Positions 1 to 8,997 of a stretch of DNA of 64,000 bases are shown here, piece by piece. A program made the position numbers and the translations under genes. The notes beneath the pieces were generated by a model that was not told the DNA's origin, made no database searches, and saw only the letters and a list, made by a program, of their open reading frames with translations. Within the stretch, counting starts at the first letter, position 1; each line of letters starts with the position of its first letter. The stretch spans positions 1-64,000 of the forward strand of contig VGVQ01000002.1 of the NCBI GenBank assembly GCA_016874005.1. Reading direction: 5' to 3'. The DNA is from Gemmatimonadota bacterium (GTDB lineage Bacteria; Gemmatimonadota; Gemmatimonadetes; Gemmatimonadales; GWC2-71-9).

Positions 1-422
1 TCGCGCTCATCGGCGGGGTCTGGTTCGTGTGGCTGCTGGGCTACCATTGGTCGGTCGCGGTGGCGATCGGGTTCATCGCGTTGGCTGGAGTCGCCGCGGA
101 AACCGGCGTGGTCATGCTCCTCTACCTCGACCAGGCGTGGCGGGCGCGACAGCAGGCCGGGCAATCGGTCGACGCCGCCGGGTTGCGGGAGGCGATCATC
201 GAGGGCGCCGTCGAGCGGGTGCGGCCGAAGGTCATGACGGTCGCGGCCATCATCGTCGGCCTCTTGCCGATCCTCTGGGGAACTGGCACCGGCGCCAGCG
301 TGATGAAACGGATCGCGGCCCCGATGGTCGGCGGCATGGTCACCAGCACGGTGCTGACGTTGGCGGTCATTCCGGTGCTTTACGCCATCTGGCGGGAGCG
401 AGAGATCGAATCGACCCCCTAG
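1..422 (+). CDS. CusA/CzcA-type RND efflux pump, C-terminal fragment
   Basis: This is the 3' end of a gene that begins before the window; the frame is open from base 3. The visible residues are the last transmembrane block of a heavy-metal-efflux RND inner-membrane protein. A helix with the signature GVAAETGVV is followed by the conserved RPKVMT loop and then by two more helices ending in IPVLYAIW. In the family this trimeric proton-driven pump works with a periplasmic adaptor and an outer-membrane channel to export Cu/Ag or Co/Zn/Cd. The substrate cannot be read from this piece because the metal-binding porter domain lies outside the window. The hydrophilic tail after the last helix is short, as is usual. 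The next gene is 157 bp away and unrelated. Confidence 0.9.
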   Translation, partial: ALIGGVWFVWLLGYHWSVAVAIGFIALAGVAAETGVVMLLYLDQAWRARQQAGQSVDAAGLREAIIEGAVERVRPKVMTVAAIIVGLLPILWGTGTGASVMKRIAAPMVGGMVTSTVLTLAVIPVLYAIWREREIESTP

Positions 423-542
423 CCGCCGCCGCGCGCGATCCGGCCCGCTGTCGGGGAGGAACCACCGGCCCCCGGGGCTGATTCGGCTGGGGAGATCGGC
501 CCCGCTCGGCCCCGCCTGGGGTGCCCAGCCCGGGGCACGGTG

Positions 543-549
543 TTATCAT
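543..549 (+). promoter_or_regulatory. Candidate -10 box (TTATCAT)
   Basis: GTTATCAT lies 30 bp before the ATG at 579. The same octamer lies 35 bp before the ATG at 19805. No convincing -35 element is seen, so this is a low-confidence promoter call. Confidence 0.3.
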
Positions 550-578
550 CAGCCGCCCCCTATTGTCAGAGGCACCCG

Positions 579-1688
579 ATGTCCCGCGTCGTTCTGCCAT
601 TCCTGCTCGGCTGCTCGACCGCGCTCGCCGCGCAGACGATTCCCGCCCCCGCGGTTGCCCGGCAGGCCGCCGACTCGCTGGCCCGCGACTTCGTGGCTCA
701 ACGGGGGGCTCCGAGCGTGGCGGTGGCGGTCGTCCGGGGCCGAGACACCATCTTGCTCCAAGCCTATGGGATGGCGGACCTCGAGAACGAAATCCCCGCC
801 ACCGCGCGATCGGTCTACCGGATCGGTTCGGTGACCAAGCAGTTCGCCGCCGCGGCCGTGATGCAGCTGGTTGAATCGGGTCAAGTCAAGCTGGACGATC
901 CGATCGGCGGCTACCTGGCCAACCTTCCGGAGCCGTGGAAAGCGGTGACGGTGCGGCAGCTCCTCAATCACACTTCCGGCATCCCGAGCTACACCTCACT
1001 CGGCCCGGTGTGGGCGGCCCGGTGGGGCGAGGAAATGGCACCCGACACCATCGTCGCGCTCACCGCCGCCAAACCGATGGACTTCGCGCCGGGAACGAAG
1101 TGGTCGTACAACAACAGCGGGTACGTCCTCCTCGGCATGCTGATCGAAAAAGTCACCGGCCGGTCCTGGGGTGACGATCTCCGGGCTCGGTTCGCGACAC
1201 CGTTGGGCCTCGCCGACACTCGCGACTGCCGGACCGAGCCGATCATCCCGCGACGGGCCCACGGATACGAAAACAAGGACGGTCAATGGGCGAACGCCCA
1301 GTTCCTCGCGATGTCACAGCCGTTCTCGGCGGGCGCAATCTGCTCGACCGTGGGAGACTTGGTCCGGTGGAACCGCGCCCTGCACACCGGCAAGGTGGTT
1401 TCCGCTCAATCGTACCAAGCGATGACCAGTGCGGAGGGCGCCGCCTCTCGAGGTGCCCGGCAGTACGGCTTCGGGCTCCAGGTCGACTCCGTCGGCGGTC
1501 GCCAGGCGATCTCGCACGGCGGCGGCATCCACGGTTTCATCACCGCGAATACCTGGATCCCGAGCGCCGAGCTGTCGGTGACCGTGTTGACCAATTCGGG
1601 ATCGGCGAAGAGCGGCGAGTTGCTGAGGAAACTGGCGAACGCGGCGCTCGGAATGCCGTTGGAATCGCCCAAACCGCTGGTCCCCTGA
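579..1688 (+). CDS. Secreted beta-lactamase-fold serine hydrolase
   Basis: A 369-residue member of the beta-lactamase/D-Ala-D-Ala carboxypeptidase fold (PF00144). The catalytic SxxK is SVTK at residues 84-87, the tyrosine motif is YNN at 177-179, and an HGGG turn at about 313 stands in for KTG. The N-terminus is a signal peptide ending near ALAAQ. The ATG at 579 is preferred over an in-frame GTG at 540 because AGAGG sits 6 bp upstream and the signal peptide then starts cleanly. Family members are esterases, peptidases or amidases; the HxG variant usually goes with esterase-like activity, so true beta-lactamase function is unlikely. Three other members of the fold occur in this window (3983, 7398 and 43512). 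The substrate is unknown. Confidence 0.9.
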   Translation: MSRVVLPFLLGCSTALAAQTIPAPAVARQAADSLARDFVAQRGAPSVAVAVVRGRDTILLQAYGMADLENEIPATARSVYRIGSVTKQFAAAAVMQLVESGQVKLDDPIGGYLANLPEPWKAVTVRQLLNHTSGIPSYTSLGPVWAARWGEEMAPDTIVALTAAKPMDFAPGTKWSYNNSGYVLLGMLIEKVTGRSWGDDLRARFATPLGLADTRDCRTEPIIPRRAHGYENKDGQWANAQFLAMSQPFSAGAICSTVGDLVRWNRALHTGKVVSAQSYQAMTSAEGAASRGARQYGFGLQVDSVGGRQAISHGGGIHGFITANTWIPSAELSVTVLTNSGSAKSGELLRKLANAALGMPLESPKPLVP

Positions 1689-1720
1689 GGATCACCGGGG
1701 CCCGAGAACGGGACTCGGCG

Positions 1721-3130
1721 TCAACGACGCCGGCCGCCCCGCTCGGTCCAAATCAGGATGGCGCCGCAACCGCCTTGGCTCTGGTACTGAGCCGGAGTGC
1801 TGGCGCTGCCGCTGTAGCTTTCGATCCCGTAGATCTCGCCCGGCGTGACCGGGAGCCCGCCGCCCGTCTGCGGGTCGACCACGATCTTCACCCCGTCGAC
1901 GTAAAACTCCGGCGAGCAGCGACCGCTGGTGCCCGTGCCTCGAGTGGACACGACCCTGAACTCGAAACCGCCGGAGGGCTCGATCGAGAAGCCCGGCACC
2001 ACCCGGAATAGCTCCTCGGTCCTCAGCGGATTGCGCCGCGCGATGTCGTCGCGGGTCATGAAATGGCCCGCGCCGGCCATGCTGGTGCGTCGCTGATCGA
2101 ATTCGGCGGTCCGGGCGGGCGCGGTCACGGTGACTTCCGGCAGGACCACCGCCACCCGCGTCAACCGCACGTCGATCTCGGCGGCCTGGCCGGGTCGGAG
2201 GTTCACCAACTGGCGTTGCCGCCCGAACCCGATCGCCCGGATCTCCACCGTGTGGCTGCCGCCCGGCAGGCTGTCGAGCTGGAAGGCCCCCGTCGCGGTG
2301 GTTCTGGCGCCATCGTCGAGGCCAAGCACGAGGACCTGGGCCTCGTTGAGCGGCGAGCCGTCGACGGCGCGGACGGTGCCTTTGAGCTGCGCGGTCCCGC
2401 GGGGTCCGGCCACCGAATCGACCTGACCCCGGGTTCGGTCGAAGGAGAGGGTCCGGATGGCGAGGATCCTTCCCTTGAGGTCGAGTTCCAACGGCGCGCC
2501 ATCGATTCCGTTGACCCGGGCTCGGAACAACATCGCAACGTCGGTCGGCACACCGCAGATGGCGTAACGCCCGAGCGAGTCGGTGGTACCTTTCGCGAAC
2601 TTGACATAGCTGGTCAGGCCGAGCTCGCGGGACACCACTCGCTCGCTCCACTCGACCCGGACTTCCCCTCCCGCGATCGGTCGGCTCGTCGTCACGTCGA
2701 GGAGGCCGCCGAGGACGGCACCACCCGCTTCCGCGCCCGCACCGGGGCAGACGCGCCTGGCGATCTCGTCGCCCGCGGTGCTGCTGAGGAACAGGTTGGT
2801 CACCACGCCCGCGCGGAGGTCCACGGTGCGATCCGGCGGGATGTAGCCGATTTCTTCCCACCGATGGTGGGTGAAGGCGATGGTGTATCGACCGGGGGCG
2901 AGGCTGTCGGAGAAGAACCGGCCCCTTTGGTCGGCGGTGATCGTCCTGTTGGTCGGCCCGCTCAAGGAGACGCTGGCCCCCGGGAGCGTCCCGGTGGTGA
3001 GCAAGCTGTCGAACACGTACCCTCGGACCGCGGCGAACGGCGAGGCCTGCCTCGGGGTTTGGGCCGCGAGCCCGGCCGGCCCGGCGAGGGCCAAACAGAC
3101 GACGGGCCCCAGGACGTTCCGCAGTGTCAT
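1721..3130 (-). CDS. Carboxypeptidase-regulatory / TonB plug-like surface protein
   Basis: A 469-residue exported protein with a signal peptide ending at LAAQTP. Two carboxypeptidase-regulatory-like beta-sandwich domains are visible, near residues 30-120 and 255-340; each has the pattern of a variable segment followed by a G-F/Y-x-x-x-x-L-P-G-x-Y/H turn. They are followed by VVLPEVTVTA, the junction that precedes a plug in SusC/TonB-dependent receptors, and by a plug-like segment (RNPLRTEELFRVVPG). No 22-strand barrel follows, so it is not a full receptor. Two cysteine pairs in the C-terminal part may form disulphides. The start at 3130 has GGGAG 5 bp upstream; longer in-frame starts lack a ribosome site. 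Such barrel-less plug proteins are common in Gemmatimonadota, with no known role. Confidence 0.8.
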   Translation of the reverse strand: MTLRNVLGPVVCLALAGPAGLAAQTPRQASPFAAVRGYVFDSLLTTGTLPGASVSLSGPTNRTITADQRGRFFSDSLAPGRYTIAFTHHRWEEIGYIPPDRTVDLRAGVVTNLFLSSTAGDEIARRVCPGAGAEAGGAVLGGLLDVTTSRPIAGGEVRVEWSERVVSRELGLTSYVKFAKGTTDSLGRYAICGVPTDVAMLFRARVNGIDGAPLELDLKGRILAIRTLSFDRTRGQVDSVAGPRGTAQLKGTVRAVDGSPLNEAQVLVLGLDDGARTTATGAFQLDSLPGGSHTVEIRAIGFGRQRQLVNLRPGQAAEIDVRLTRVAVVLPEVTVTAPARTAEFDQRRTSMAGAGHFMTRDDIARRNPLRTEELFRVVPGFSIEPSGGFEFRVVSTRGTGTSGRCSPEFYVDGVKIVVDPQTGGGLPVTPGEIYGIESYSGSASTPAQYQSQGGCGAILIWTERGGRRR

Positions 3131-3316
3131 TGCCGCTCCCGCCCCCATCTCCCGTTCGTCCCCGTTTCTCGACCCGTGAAAAAGTAACCGCCGAGCCCGC
3201 TTGCCGCCCGTCGGTGCCCTCCGGGCGACCAATCGTCGAACGCCCCCTGGCCGCGCCGCCCAGCTTGCCTAACCATTGGGCCACCGTGGTTCACCCGTCC
3301 TCAACGGAGCATGCCC

Positions 3317-3838
3317 ATGACCCGCAGAACCCTTTCGACGCTGTCGCTCGCGCTGTTCGCGGCCTGCAGCCAGGCCACCACCGATCCGCTCATGCCGTCG
3401 TTCGCCCAGGGAGGGGGTGGCGTCAAGCTGACCGGTTCGGGCCACACCGATCTCCCGATCTCCGGCGAGATGCGGAACTTCACCTTCCACGCCATCACTC
3501 ACCCGGATGGAACCGTCTCGGGCAGCTATCGCTTGGCCCGGCACGACCTCGACATCTGGTTCCGGGTCGAGGTGACCTGCATGAGCACGAACGGCAACAC
3601 CGCGTGGGTCGCCGGGATCATCTCCGAGACCAACGCCCCCAATCTGCTCATCGTGGGAAGGGTGTCCTACTTCTTCGCCGTTGACGGCGGCGAGGGCGAT
3701 GGCGCCGTCGACAAGATCAGTCGCGCCCGCATCAACGATGCTCCCGGCCAGGACCAGGTCTTCTGCGGCCTGCAGCCCACCGCCATCTTCGACCCCAACC
3801 CCCTCACCATTCTCCAGGGGAACGTCCAGCTCCGGTAG
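3317..3838 (+). CDS. Small lipoprotein of unknown function
   Basis: A 173-residue protein with a lipoprotein signal: two arginines, a hydrophobic core and the lipobox FAAC, with Cys17 as the lipidated residue. Two ATGs lie 6 bp apart (3311 and 3317). GGAG at 3306-3309 is 7 bp from the second and only 1 bp from the first, so the second is preferred. The mature part is rich in beta-strand and glycine, with no cofactor or catalytic motif that I recognise. It stands alone between a divergent gene and a serine hydrolase and would sit in the inner or outer membrane facing the periplasm. Confidence 0.75.
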   Translation: MTRRTLSTLSLALFAACSQATTDPLMPSFAQGGGGVKLTGSGHTDLPISGEMRNFTFHAITHPDGTVSGSYRLARHDLDIWFRVEVTCMSTNGNTAWVAGIISETNAPNLLIVGRVSYFFAVDGGEGDGAVDKISRARINDAPGQDQVFCGLQPTAIFDPNPLTILQGNVQLR

Positions 3839-3982
3839 CAACGGGACTGGCTCGGCCATTCGATCGGAGGTTCTCGCCGCGGAAGCGGCGGGAACCCTCC
3901 GGTTCCGGGCCTCATCGGCACGGCAGGCGCCACCAAGGGAGGGCGGGTTAGCTTACCAACGACTCCCTCACCCGGATGCCCA

Positions 3983-5212
3983 ATGCACCAACCGCTCCGC
4001 CAGCTCGGTGTCGCCGCTCTGGTCGTCTCGACGGCCGCCGGTCCGGCCCAAGCCCAACGCCGGGCCACGACCACCCCCGCGCCATACGTACCGGGGGCCA
4101 CTTGGGAGCGGCGGGAGCCCGCGACGGTCGGCCTCGACCCCGCCCGACTCGCCGCGGCGGTCGCCTTTGCCCAAGCCAACGAAGCCAAGACTCCCCGCGA
4201 TCTCGAAGCGGCCCACTACCAGAGTTTCGGCCGGGAGCCGTTCGGCGACATCATCGGGCCGGTCAAGCCCCGCGGCCCCCAAACCGGCCTCATCGTCAAG
4301 GGCGGCTACCTGGTGGCGGCGTGGGGCGACCCCGACCGCGTCGACATGACCTACAGCGTGACCAAGAGCTTCCTCTCCACCACCGTTGGGCTGGCCGCCG
4401 ATCGCGGCCTGATCCGGGTGACCGACACCGTATCGAAGAGCCAGGCCCCGGTCTACCGGCTTCGACTCACCGCGTCCGGAGAGCCCGCGACCAGCTACGG
4501 CGCGACCAAACTGCTCGACCCGTTCGACACGCCCCATAACCGAGCGATCACCTGGGATCACCTACTCCGGCAAACGAGCGATTGGGAGGGCACCCTGTGG
4601 GGCAAGCCGGAGTGGGCGGACCGACCCTCGCCCAACTCCGCCGAATGGGCCACCAGGCCGCGCAAGGCGCCGGGCACCGCTTGGGAATACAACGACGTAC
4701 GGGTCAACGTCCTGGCCCTCGCGGCGACGAACCTCTGGCGGCGGCCGCTCCCGGACGTCCTCAAGGAACTCCTGATGGATCCGATCGGTGCCTCGTCGAC
4801 CTGGCGCTGGTTCGGCTATGACAACGCTTGGGTGACGCTCGACGGCCGGCCGGTTCAGGTCGTCACCGGCGGTGGCCATTGGGGCGGCGGAATGTTCATC
4901 AACGCGTGGGACATGGCCCGCTTCGGCCTGCTGACCCTCCGCCGCGGTCAGTGGGGCGACAAGCGGTTGCTGTCCGAGGAGTGGGTCAAGAGCGCCCTCA
5001 CGCCGACGGGCCCGGAGCCCACGTACGGCTACATGAACTGGTTCCTGAACACCGAGCGGAAGTGGATGCCGGCGGCGCCGGCCAACGCGTTCGGCCACGT
5101 CGGCAACGGCACCAATCTCATCTTCGCTTCGCCGGACCACGACGTGGTCGCCGTGGTCCGGTGGATCGACAACGCCAAGATCAACGAGTTTCTCGGGCTC
5201 CTGCTGCAGTGA
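3983..5212 (+). CDS. Secreted beta-lactamase-fold serine hydrolase
   Basis: A 409-residue exported hydrolase with signal peptide cleavage near AQAQ. The SxxK nucleophile motif is SVTK at 125-128 in the context TYSVTKSF, the second motif is YND at about 236, and HVGNG at about 372 replaces KTG. The order and the long insert before the tyrosine motif resemble the 6-aminohexanoate-dimer hydrolase/EstB branch rather than class C beta-lactamases. That suggests an esterase or small-amide hydrolase with an open pocket, which is inference. No clear ribosome site precedes the ATG. It is convergent with the penicillin-acylase gene, 17 bp apart. Confidence 0.88.
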   Translation: MHQPLRQLGVAALVVSTAAGPAQAQRRATTTPAPYVPGATWERREPATVGLDPARLAAAVAFAQANEAKTPRDLEAAHYQSFGREPFGDIIGPVKPRGPQTGLIVKGGYLVAAWGDPDRVDMTYSVTKSFLSTTVGLAADRGLIRVTDTVSKSQAPVYRLRLTASGEPATSYGATKLLDPFDTPHNRAITWDHLLRQTSDWEGTLWGKPEWADRPSPNSAEWATRPRKAPGTAWEYNDVRVNVLALAATNLWRRPLPDVLKELLMDPIGASSTWRWFGYDNAWVTLDGRPVQVVTGGGHWGGGMFINAWDMARFGLLTLRRGQWGDKRLLSEEWVKSALTPTGPEPTYGYMNWFLNTERKWMPAAPANAFGHVGNGTNLIFASPDHDVVAVVRWIDNAKINEFLGLLLQ

Positions 5213-5229
5213 CGCGGGGGCCGGGGCGA

Positions 5230-7401
5230 CTACTCCGGCCGGTAGGCCCGGGTGGTGTGCCGAGCGAGATCCGCCGGGTAGAAGTAGACCGGCCGCAAAT
5301 CCCCCGTGGCGTACCGCTCCGCCTGGTCGTTGAAGTGCGCCGAGCCTAACAGCCCGCTCGCGCCGCCGGCCGTGACCGCCCGAGCCCGGACGCTGTCGCC
5401 AAACTCGACCACCGCGACGAAACTGTTTCCGCTGGTGCCGTAGAGCCTCTTGGTCCCCCGGTACGATCGCGCCCCGAAAGACGCCAGGCTGCCCCACTGC
5501 GCCGAGGTGAACCCCACCGGGATGCTCGGCTTGGCATCGTCGAACGGGTGGACGATCTCCGCCGAGATCCGCTGGAAACGGTTGATTTCCCCCCATGGCG
5601 TTCGCCAGGTCCCGAAGTCGGCCGTGAGCTTGGCCACCGCCGAGTCGAGAGCCTCGAGCCGAAGGGCCGGCCGAGTGCGGCGCGCCATGTAGTCGTAGGT
5701 CGAGATCCCCTCGGCGTCCTCGGCCGCCTCGGCCCGCCGCCACAACTCCATCCCCCAGTAGACCGCCAGCGAGGTGGCCACCGAGCCGACGCTCCACCGG
5801 CGGTCCCAGGCCCGAAGTTCGGCAATGGGCTCGGCGAGCCGGCCCCTCGCCGCCGGTGAGGCCCGTTCGTAGGCCTCCATCAGCCCGGGTAGCAGCCCAT
5901 CGAACGCCGGCAGATGGCTGTCGTAGGCCGCCTTCACCAGTTCGTCGATCGTGAAGTCCTTTCGGGTACCCAGCACCGCCATCGCGTGGATCCCGCGCGG
6001 ATTCTCGCTGCCTTCGTCGAAATACCGGGCGTATCCCGCCGCCTTCGGACTCACCGACTGCGGCCCGACGCCGGCCGCGCTATAGGGCCAGTTGTTGGTG
6101 TTGTAGACCCAGCCGTTCGGCGGGTTGACCACGTTGGGGCTTTCCTCGTACGAGTGAATCCCCTGCCAGTCGAGCGCCGGGTTGGTCCCGTCCACCGGTA
6201 CCTGGTAGGCGAACCGGGGATCGCGTTTCGGAACGAAGTTGGCGTGGAAGTAGGCGATGGTGCCGTCGCGGTCGGCGTACACGGTGTTGTTCGACGAGTT
6301 GGTGTGGAGTCTGAGCGTCGCGATGAACTCACCGACGTTGCGCGCCTTGGTTCGCGAATATGACTGGGTCAGGGCCTTGATGGGTTCCTCCATCAGCCGA
6401 ACGCTGACCCATTTTCCGCCCTGGGCCCGCACCACCGAGCCCCGGTGGGTTCGAAACGTCCTGAAGGTACGCCGGGTCATGCCGGACTCGGTTTTGACCG
6501 CGATCGCGATCTCCTTCACCGCTATCGCTCGCTGTTCCTGCCCCACCCGGTACCTCGGCCCGTCCGGGGCCTCCGTCACCTCTTCCAGATATTCGTCGAT
6601 GTTGTCGACGTTACTGGAGGTGTGCATCCACCCGGCGTGCTCGTTGAAGCCCTGGTACACGAAGAACTGGCCCCAGGTCACCGCGCCGTACGCGTTGAGC
6701 CCTTCGTCGCTCGTCATCTGGAGCTCGGAGCGGAAGAAGAACGAAGTATGAGGATTGATCAGCAGCAGGGCCCGCTTGTTCACCGTGTTGCCAGGCGCGA
6801 TCGCGATCCCGTTCGAACCACTCGGCTCGACGAACCCGACGGCCGGCTTCGCGGCGACCGTGGTCGAGCCACCATAGAACTTCTCCAACTCGGCGAGCGA
6901 CACCCTTTCGATGTCGCCCCCGATGCTCCCTTCGGTGAAGGCGAGCGCCATCCACGGCTCGAACCGGGCAATGACTCGAGGCTTCACCTCCGGGTGTCGG
7001 TGGAGATAGTAGTTGAGCCCGGCCGCGAAGGCGTCCATCAAGGCCCGGAGCCAGTCTGGGCTCTCGGCATACCTCGCCTTGAGATCGAGGGTGTCCACGA
7101 AGAGCCGCATTCGGAGATCACGGAAGAGCGCCGATGCGCCTTCGGCTTCGGCGAGCCGCCCCATCGCGTTCAGGTAATTGGTCTCGACCCGATTGAAGTC
7201 ATCCTCGGCCTGAGCGAACATGACCCCGAATACCGCGTCGGCGTCGGTGGCGCCCTTGACGTGGGCGATACCCCAGTCGTCCCGGGTGATGATCACTCGC
7301 GCGGCCCGGCGCTCCCAATCCCGGATCTCGGGATCCCCCGGCCCGCCGCATCCGGTGAGCGCCCCGATCAGGCTCGCGACGGTCAACCACCGGCCCCTCA
7401 C
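5230..7401 (-). CDS. Penicillin-acylase-family Ntn hydrolase, lipoprotein
   Basis: A 723-residue precursor of the S45 (penicillin G acylase/AHL acylase) family. The N-terminus has a lipobox LTGC (Cys18). The autocatalytic cleavage site and nucleophile are visible as G195-S196-N197 in SGSNGIAI, followed by the typical beta-hairpin and the NPH motif. Family members self-cleave into alpha and beta chains and hydrolyse amides of penicillins, acyl-homoserine lactones or N-acyl amino acids. The substrate cannot be told from sequence, and quorum-quenching acylases look the same at this level. It starts with GTG at 7401, overlapping the stop of the upstream serine hydrolase as GTGA, so the two are translationally coupled and probably form an operon. 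Length is normal for the family. Confidence 0.9.
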   Translation of the reverse strand: MRGRWLTVASLIGALTGCGGPGDPEIRDWERRAARVIITRDDWGIAHVKGATDADAVFGVMFAQAEDDFNRVETNYLNAMGRLAEAEGASALFRDLRMRLFVDTLDLKARYAESPDWLRALMDAFAAGLNYYLHRHPEVKPRVIARFEPWMALAFTEGSIGGDIERVSLAELEKFYGGSTTVAAKPAVGFVEPSGSNGIAIAPGNTVNKRALLLINPHTSFFFRSELQMTSDEGLNAYGAVTWGQFFVYQGFNEHAGWMHTSSNVDNIDEYLEEVTEAPDGPRYRVGQEQRAIAVKEIAIAVKTESGMTRRTFRTFRTHRGSVVRAQGGKWVSVRLMEEPIKALTQSYSRTKARNVGEFIATLRLHTNSSNNTVYADRDGTIAYFHANFVPKRDPRFAYQVPVDGTNPALDWQGIHSYEESPNVVNPPNGWVYNTNNWPYSAAGVGPQSVSPKAAGYARYFDEGSENPRGIHAMAVLGTRKDFTIDELVKAAYDSHLPAFDGLLPGLMEAYERASPAARGRLAEPIAELRAWDRRWSVGSVATSLAVYWGMELWRRAEAAEDAEGISTYDYMARRTRPALRLEALDSAVAKLTADFGTWRTPWGEINRFQRISAEIVHPFDDAKPSIPVGFTSAQWGSLASFGARSYRGTKRLYGTSGNSFVAVVEFGDSVRARAVTAGGASGLLGSAHFNDQAERYATGDLRPVYFYPADLARHTTRAYRPE

Positions 7402-8918
7402 GGCACTCTCCGAAACTCGATACCGGGCAATGCCGCCTCGAGCGGCAGCCGGACCCGGTCGATGGTCCCATCGGGTCCGGAGAGGAACTCGGCCAAGCCG
7501 CTGAAGGGGACCACCGCGCCCGGATCCGCGAGTTCGAACACGTCGTAGTGATAGTGGCCGAGCGGAGCGACCACGTCATCGATGCTCACTTGCAGCGCGC
7601 TCCCCACCACCGCGATCGTCGCGGCCCCATACCCCGGATGCTCGAATCGCCCGGCATACGCCGCGAGCGGGTGGCTCGGCGCGGTACCCGGCTTTCGTTC
7701 CTTGGCTCTCGTCTCGCGCGCCGTCTGGGCCCGCCCCTGCGCCTCCCGATCGAGCCGACGCTGCCGGCTCACCCAGTCGATCGGAGTGATCCCGAGCAAC
7801 CGGTCGAACACCTGTCGCTGGACCAGCGTGGGGACGGGGTTGTTGCCTGACAGGTTCGTCATCACCATGACGCCGATCCGGTCCTCCGGCAGCCACGCCA
7901 TTGCCGAAATGAACCCATCGATGCCACCCCCGTGTCCCACCTGCCGGCGGCCGCGATAACTGGTGACATTCAACCCGAGCCCGTAGGCCGAGTGGCCCAG
8001 CTCTCGAAAATCGGGAATGGTGGAGAGGTGCATCTGGGGCGCCTGCATCTGGCGCTCGTTGTCGAGCGACAACAGCCGCTTCCCGCCGGCCTCGCCCATG
8101 TCGATCCGGAACTGGATGTACTTGAGCATGTCGTCGATGGTCGAGTTGATCGAACCCGCGGGGCCGACCGGATCGAGGTTGCGGAAGGGCAGCCGGACCC
8201 ACTTCCCGTCCCGCCAGGTATAGGGATGGGAGAAGTCACCGGCCCCCGGCGACTCCCGCACCGAGGTGTTGGACCGAACCATCCCGAGCGGCGCGAAGAT
8301 CCGTTCTCGCACTTGGTCGTCCCAGGACTTGCCGGTGACTTGCTCGGTGAGGTACCCAGCCGCCATGAACATCAGGTTCTGATACTGGTACCGGGCCCGG
8401 AAGGCGGCCGTCGGCTCCAGGAACCGGAGCCGCTGCATCAGCTCTCGCCGAGTGAATGGCCGCCCATACCACATGTTGTCGTGACGAGGGAGACCGGATC
8501 GATGGGTGATCAGGTCCCGCGGGGTCATTCCCCGCGAGGCGAAGTCGTCCCACATCTCGAAATCGGGGAGGTAGTTCCGCACCGGGGTGTCCCAGGCGAG
8601 CCGCTTCTCGTCGACCAGCATGCCCATCAGCACGGCCGTGAACGACTTGCTGTTGGAGCCGATCGCCATCACGGTCCGCGAGGTGACCGGCTCCCTGCTC
8701 TCGACGTCGCGCCAACCATACCCCTTGGCGAGGACTACCTGACCGTCCTTGACGGCACCGACCGCCAGCCCGGGAAGGTGCCACTCGGCCATGGTCGCCT
8801 CGACCCAGCGGTCGAACCCGGTGAAGTTCGCGAAGGTTCGCCGCGGCTGGGCGACCAGGCTGGCCGGAAGCGCGCCGAGCGCCAGCGCGAACAGCGCTCG
8901 ACGGGTGAGGCATCCCAT
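7398..8918 (-). CDS. Secreted beta-lactamase-fold serine hydrolase with C-terminal DUF3471-like domain
   Basis: A 506-residue exported protein. The signal peptide (RRALFALALGALPASLVAQ) is followed by a PF00144 domain with SNSK at 88-91, YQN in the middle and an HGGG turn before the last helix. About 100 residues after the fold form a beta-rich tail of the DUF3471/lipocalin-like kind often fused to these hydrolases. The start at 8918 is well supported: AAGGAGGT lies 5 bp upstream, whereas the open frame runs back to 9017 without a ribosome site. Its stop overlaps the GTG of the downstream penicillin-acylase gene, so the two hydrolases are likely made together and may act on the same class of compound. 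It diverges from the ICMT-like gene across a 79-bp spacer. Confidence 0.9.
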   Translation of the reverse strand: MGCLTRRALFALALGALPASLVAQPRRTFANFTGFDRWVEATMAEWHLPGLAVGAVKDGQVVLAKGYGWRDVESREPVTSRTVMAIGSNSKSFTAVLMGMLVDEKRLAWDTPVRNYLPDFEMWDDFASRGMTPRDLITHRSGLPRHDNMWYGRPFTRRELMQRLRFLEPTAAFRARYQYQNLMFMAAGYLTEQVTGKSWDDQVRERIFAPLGMVRSNTSVRESPGAGDFSHPYTWRDGKWVRLPFRNLDPVGPAGSINSTIDDMLKYIQFRIDMGEAGGKRLLSLDNERQMQAPQMHLSTIPDFRELGHSAYGLGLNVTSYRGRRQVGHGGGIDGFISAMAWLPEDRIGVMVMTNLSGNNPVPTLVQRQVFDRLLGITPIDWVSRQRRLDREAQGRAQTARETRAKERKPGTAPSHPLAAYAGRFEHPGYGAATIAVVGSALQVSIDDVVAPLGHYHYDVFELADPGAVVPFSGLAEFLSGPDGTIDRVRLPLEAALPGIEFRRVP

Positions 8919-8997
8919 CTGGACCTCCTTGCCACGGTGAGGGTGCGGGGAGACAATACGATATCCGGATGGTAGGTCTCCCGCTACCGGAAATCGA

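Noticed and set aside
579-8918. A beta-lactam resistance island made of serine hydrolases and penicillin acylase
   Set aside because: The PF00144 proteins have HxG instead of KTG and look like esterases or peptidases. Penicillin-acylase-type enzymes have many other substrates, and the only true beta-lactamase signature is far away at 36585.
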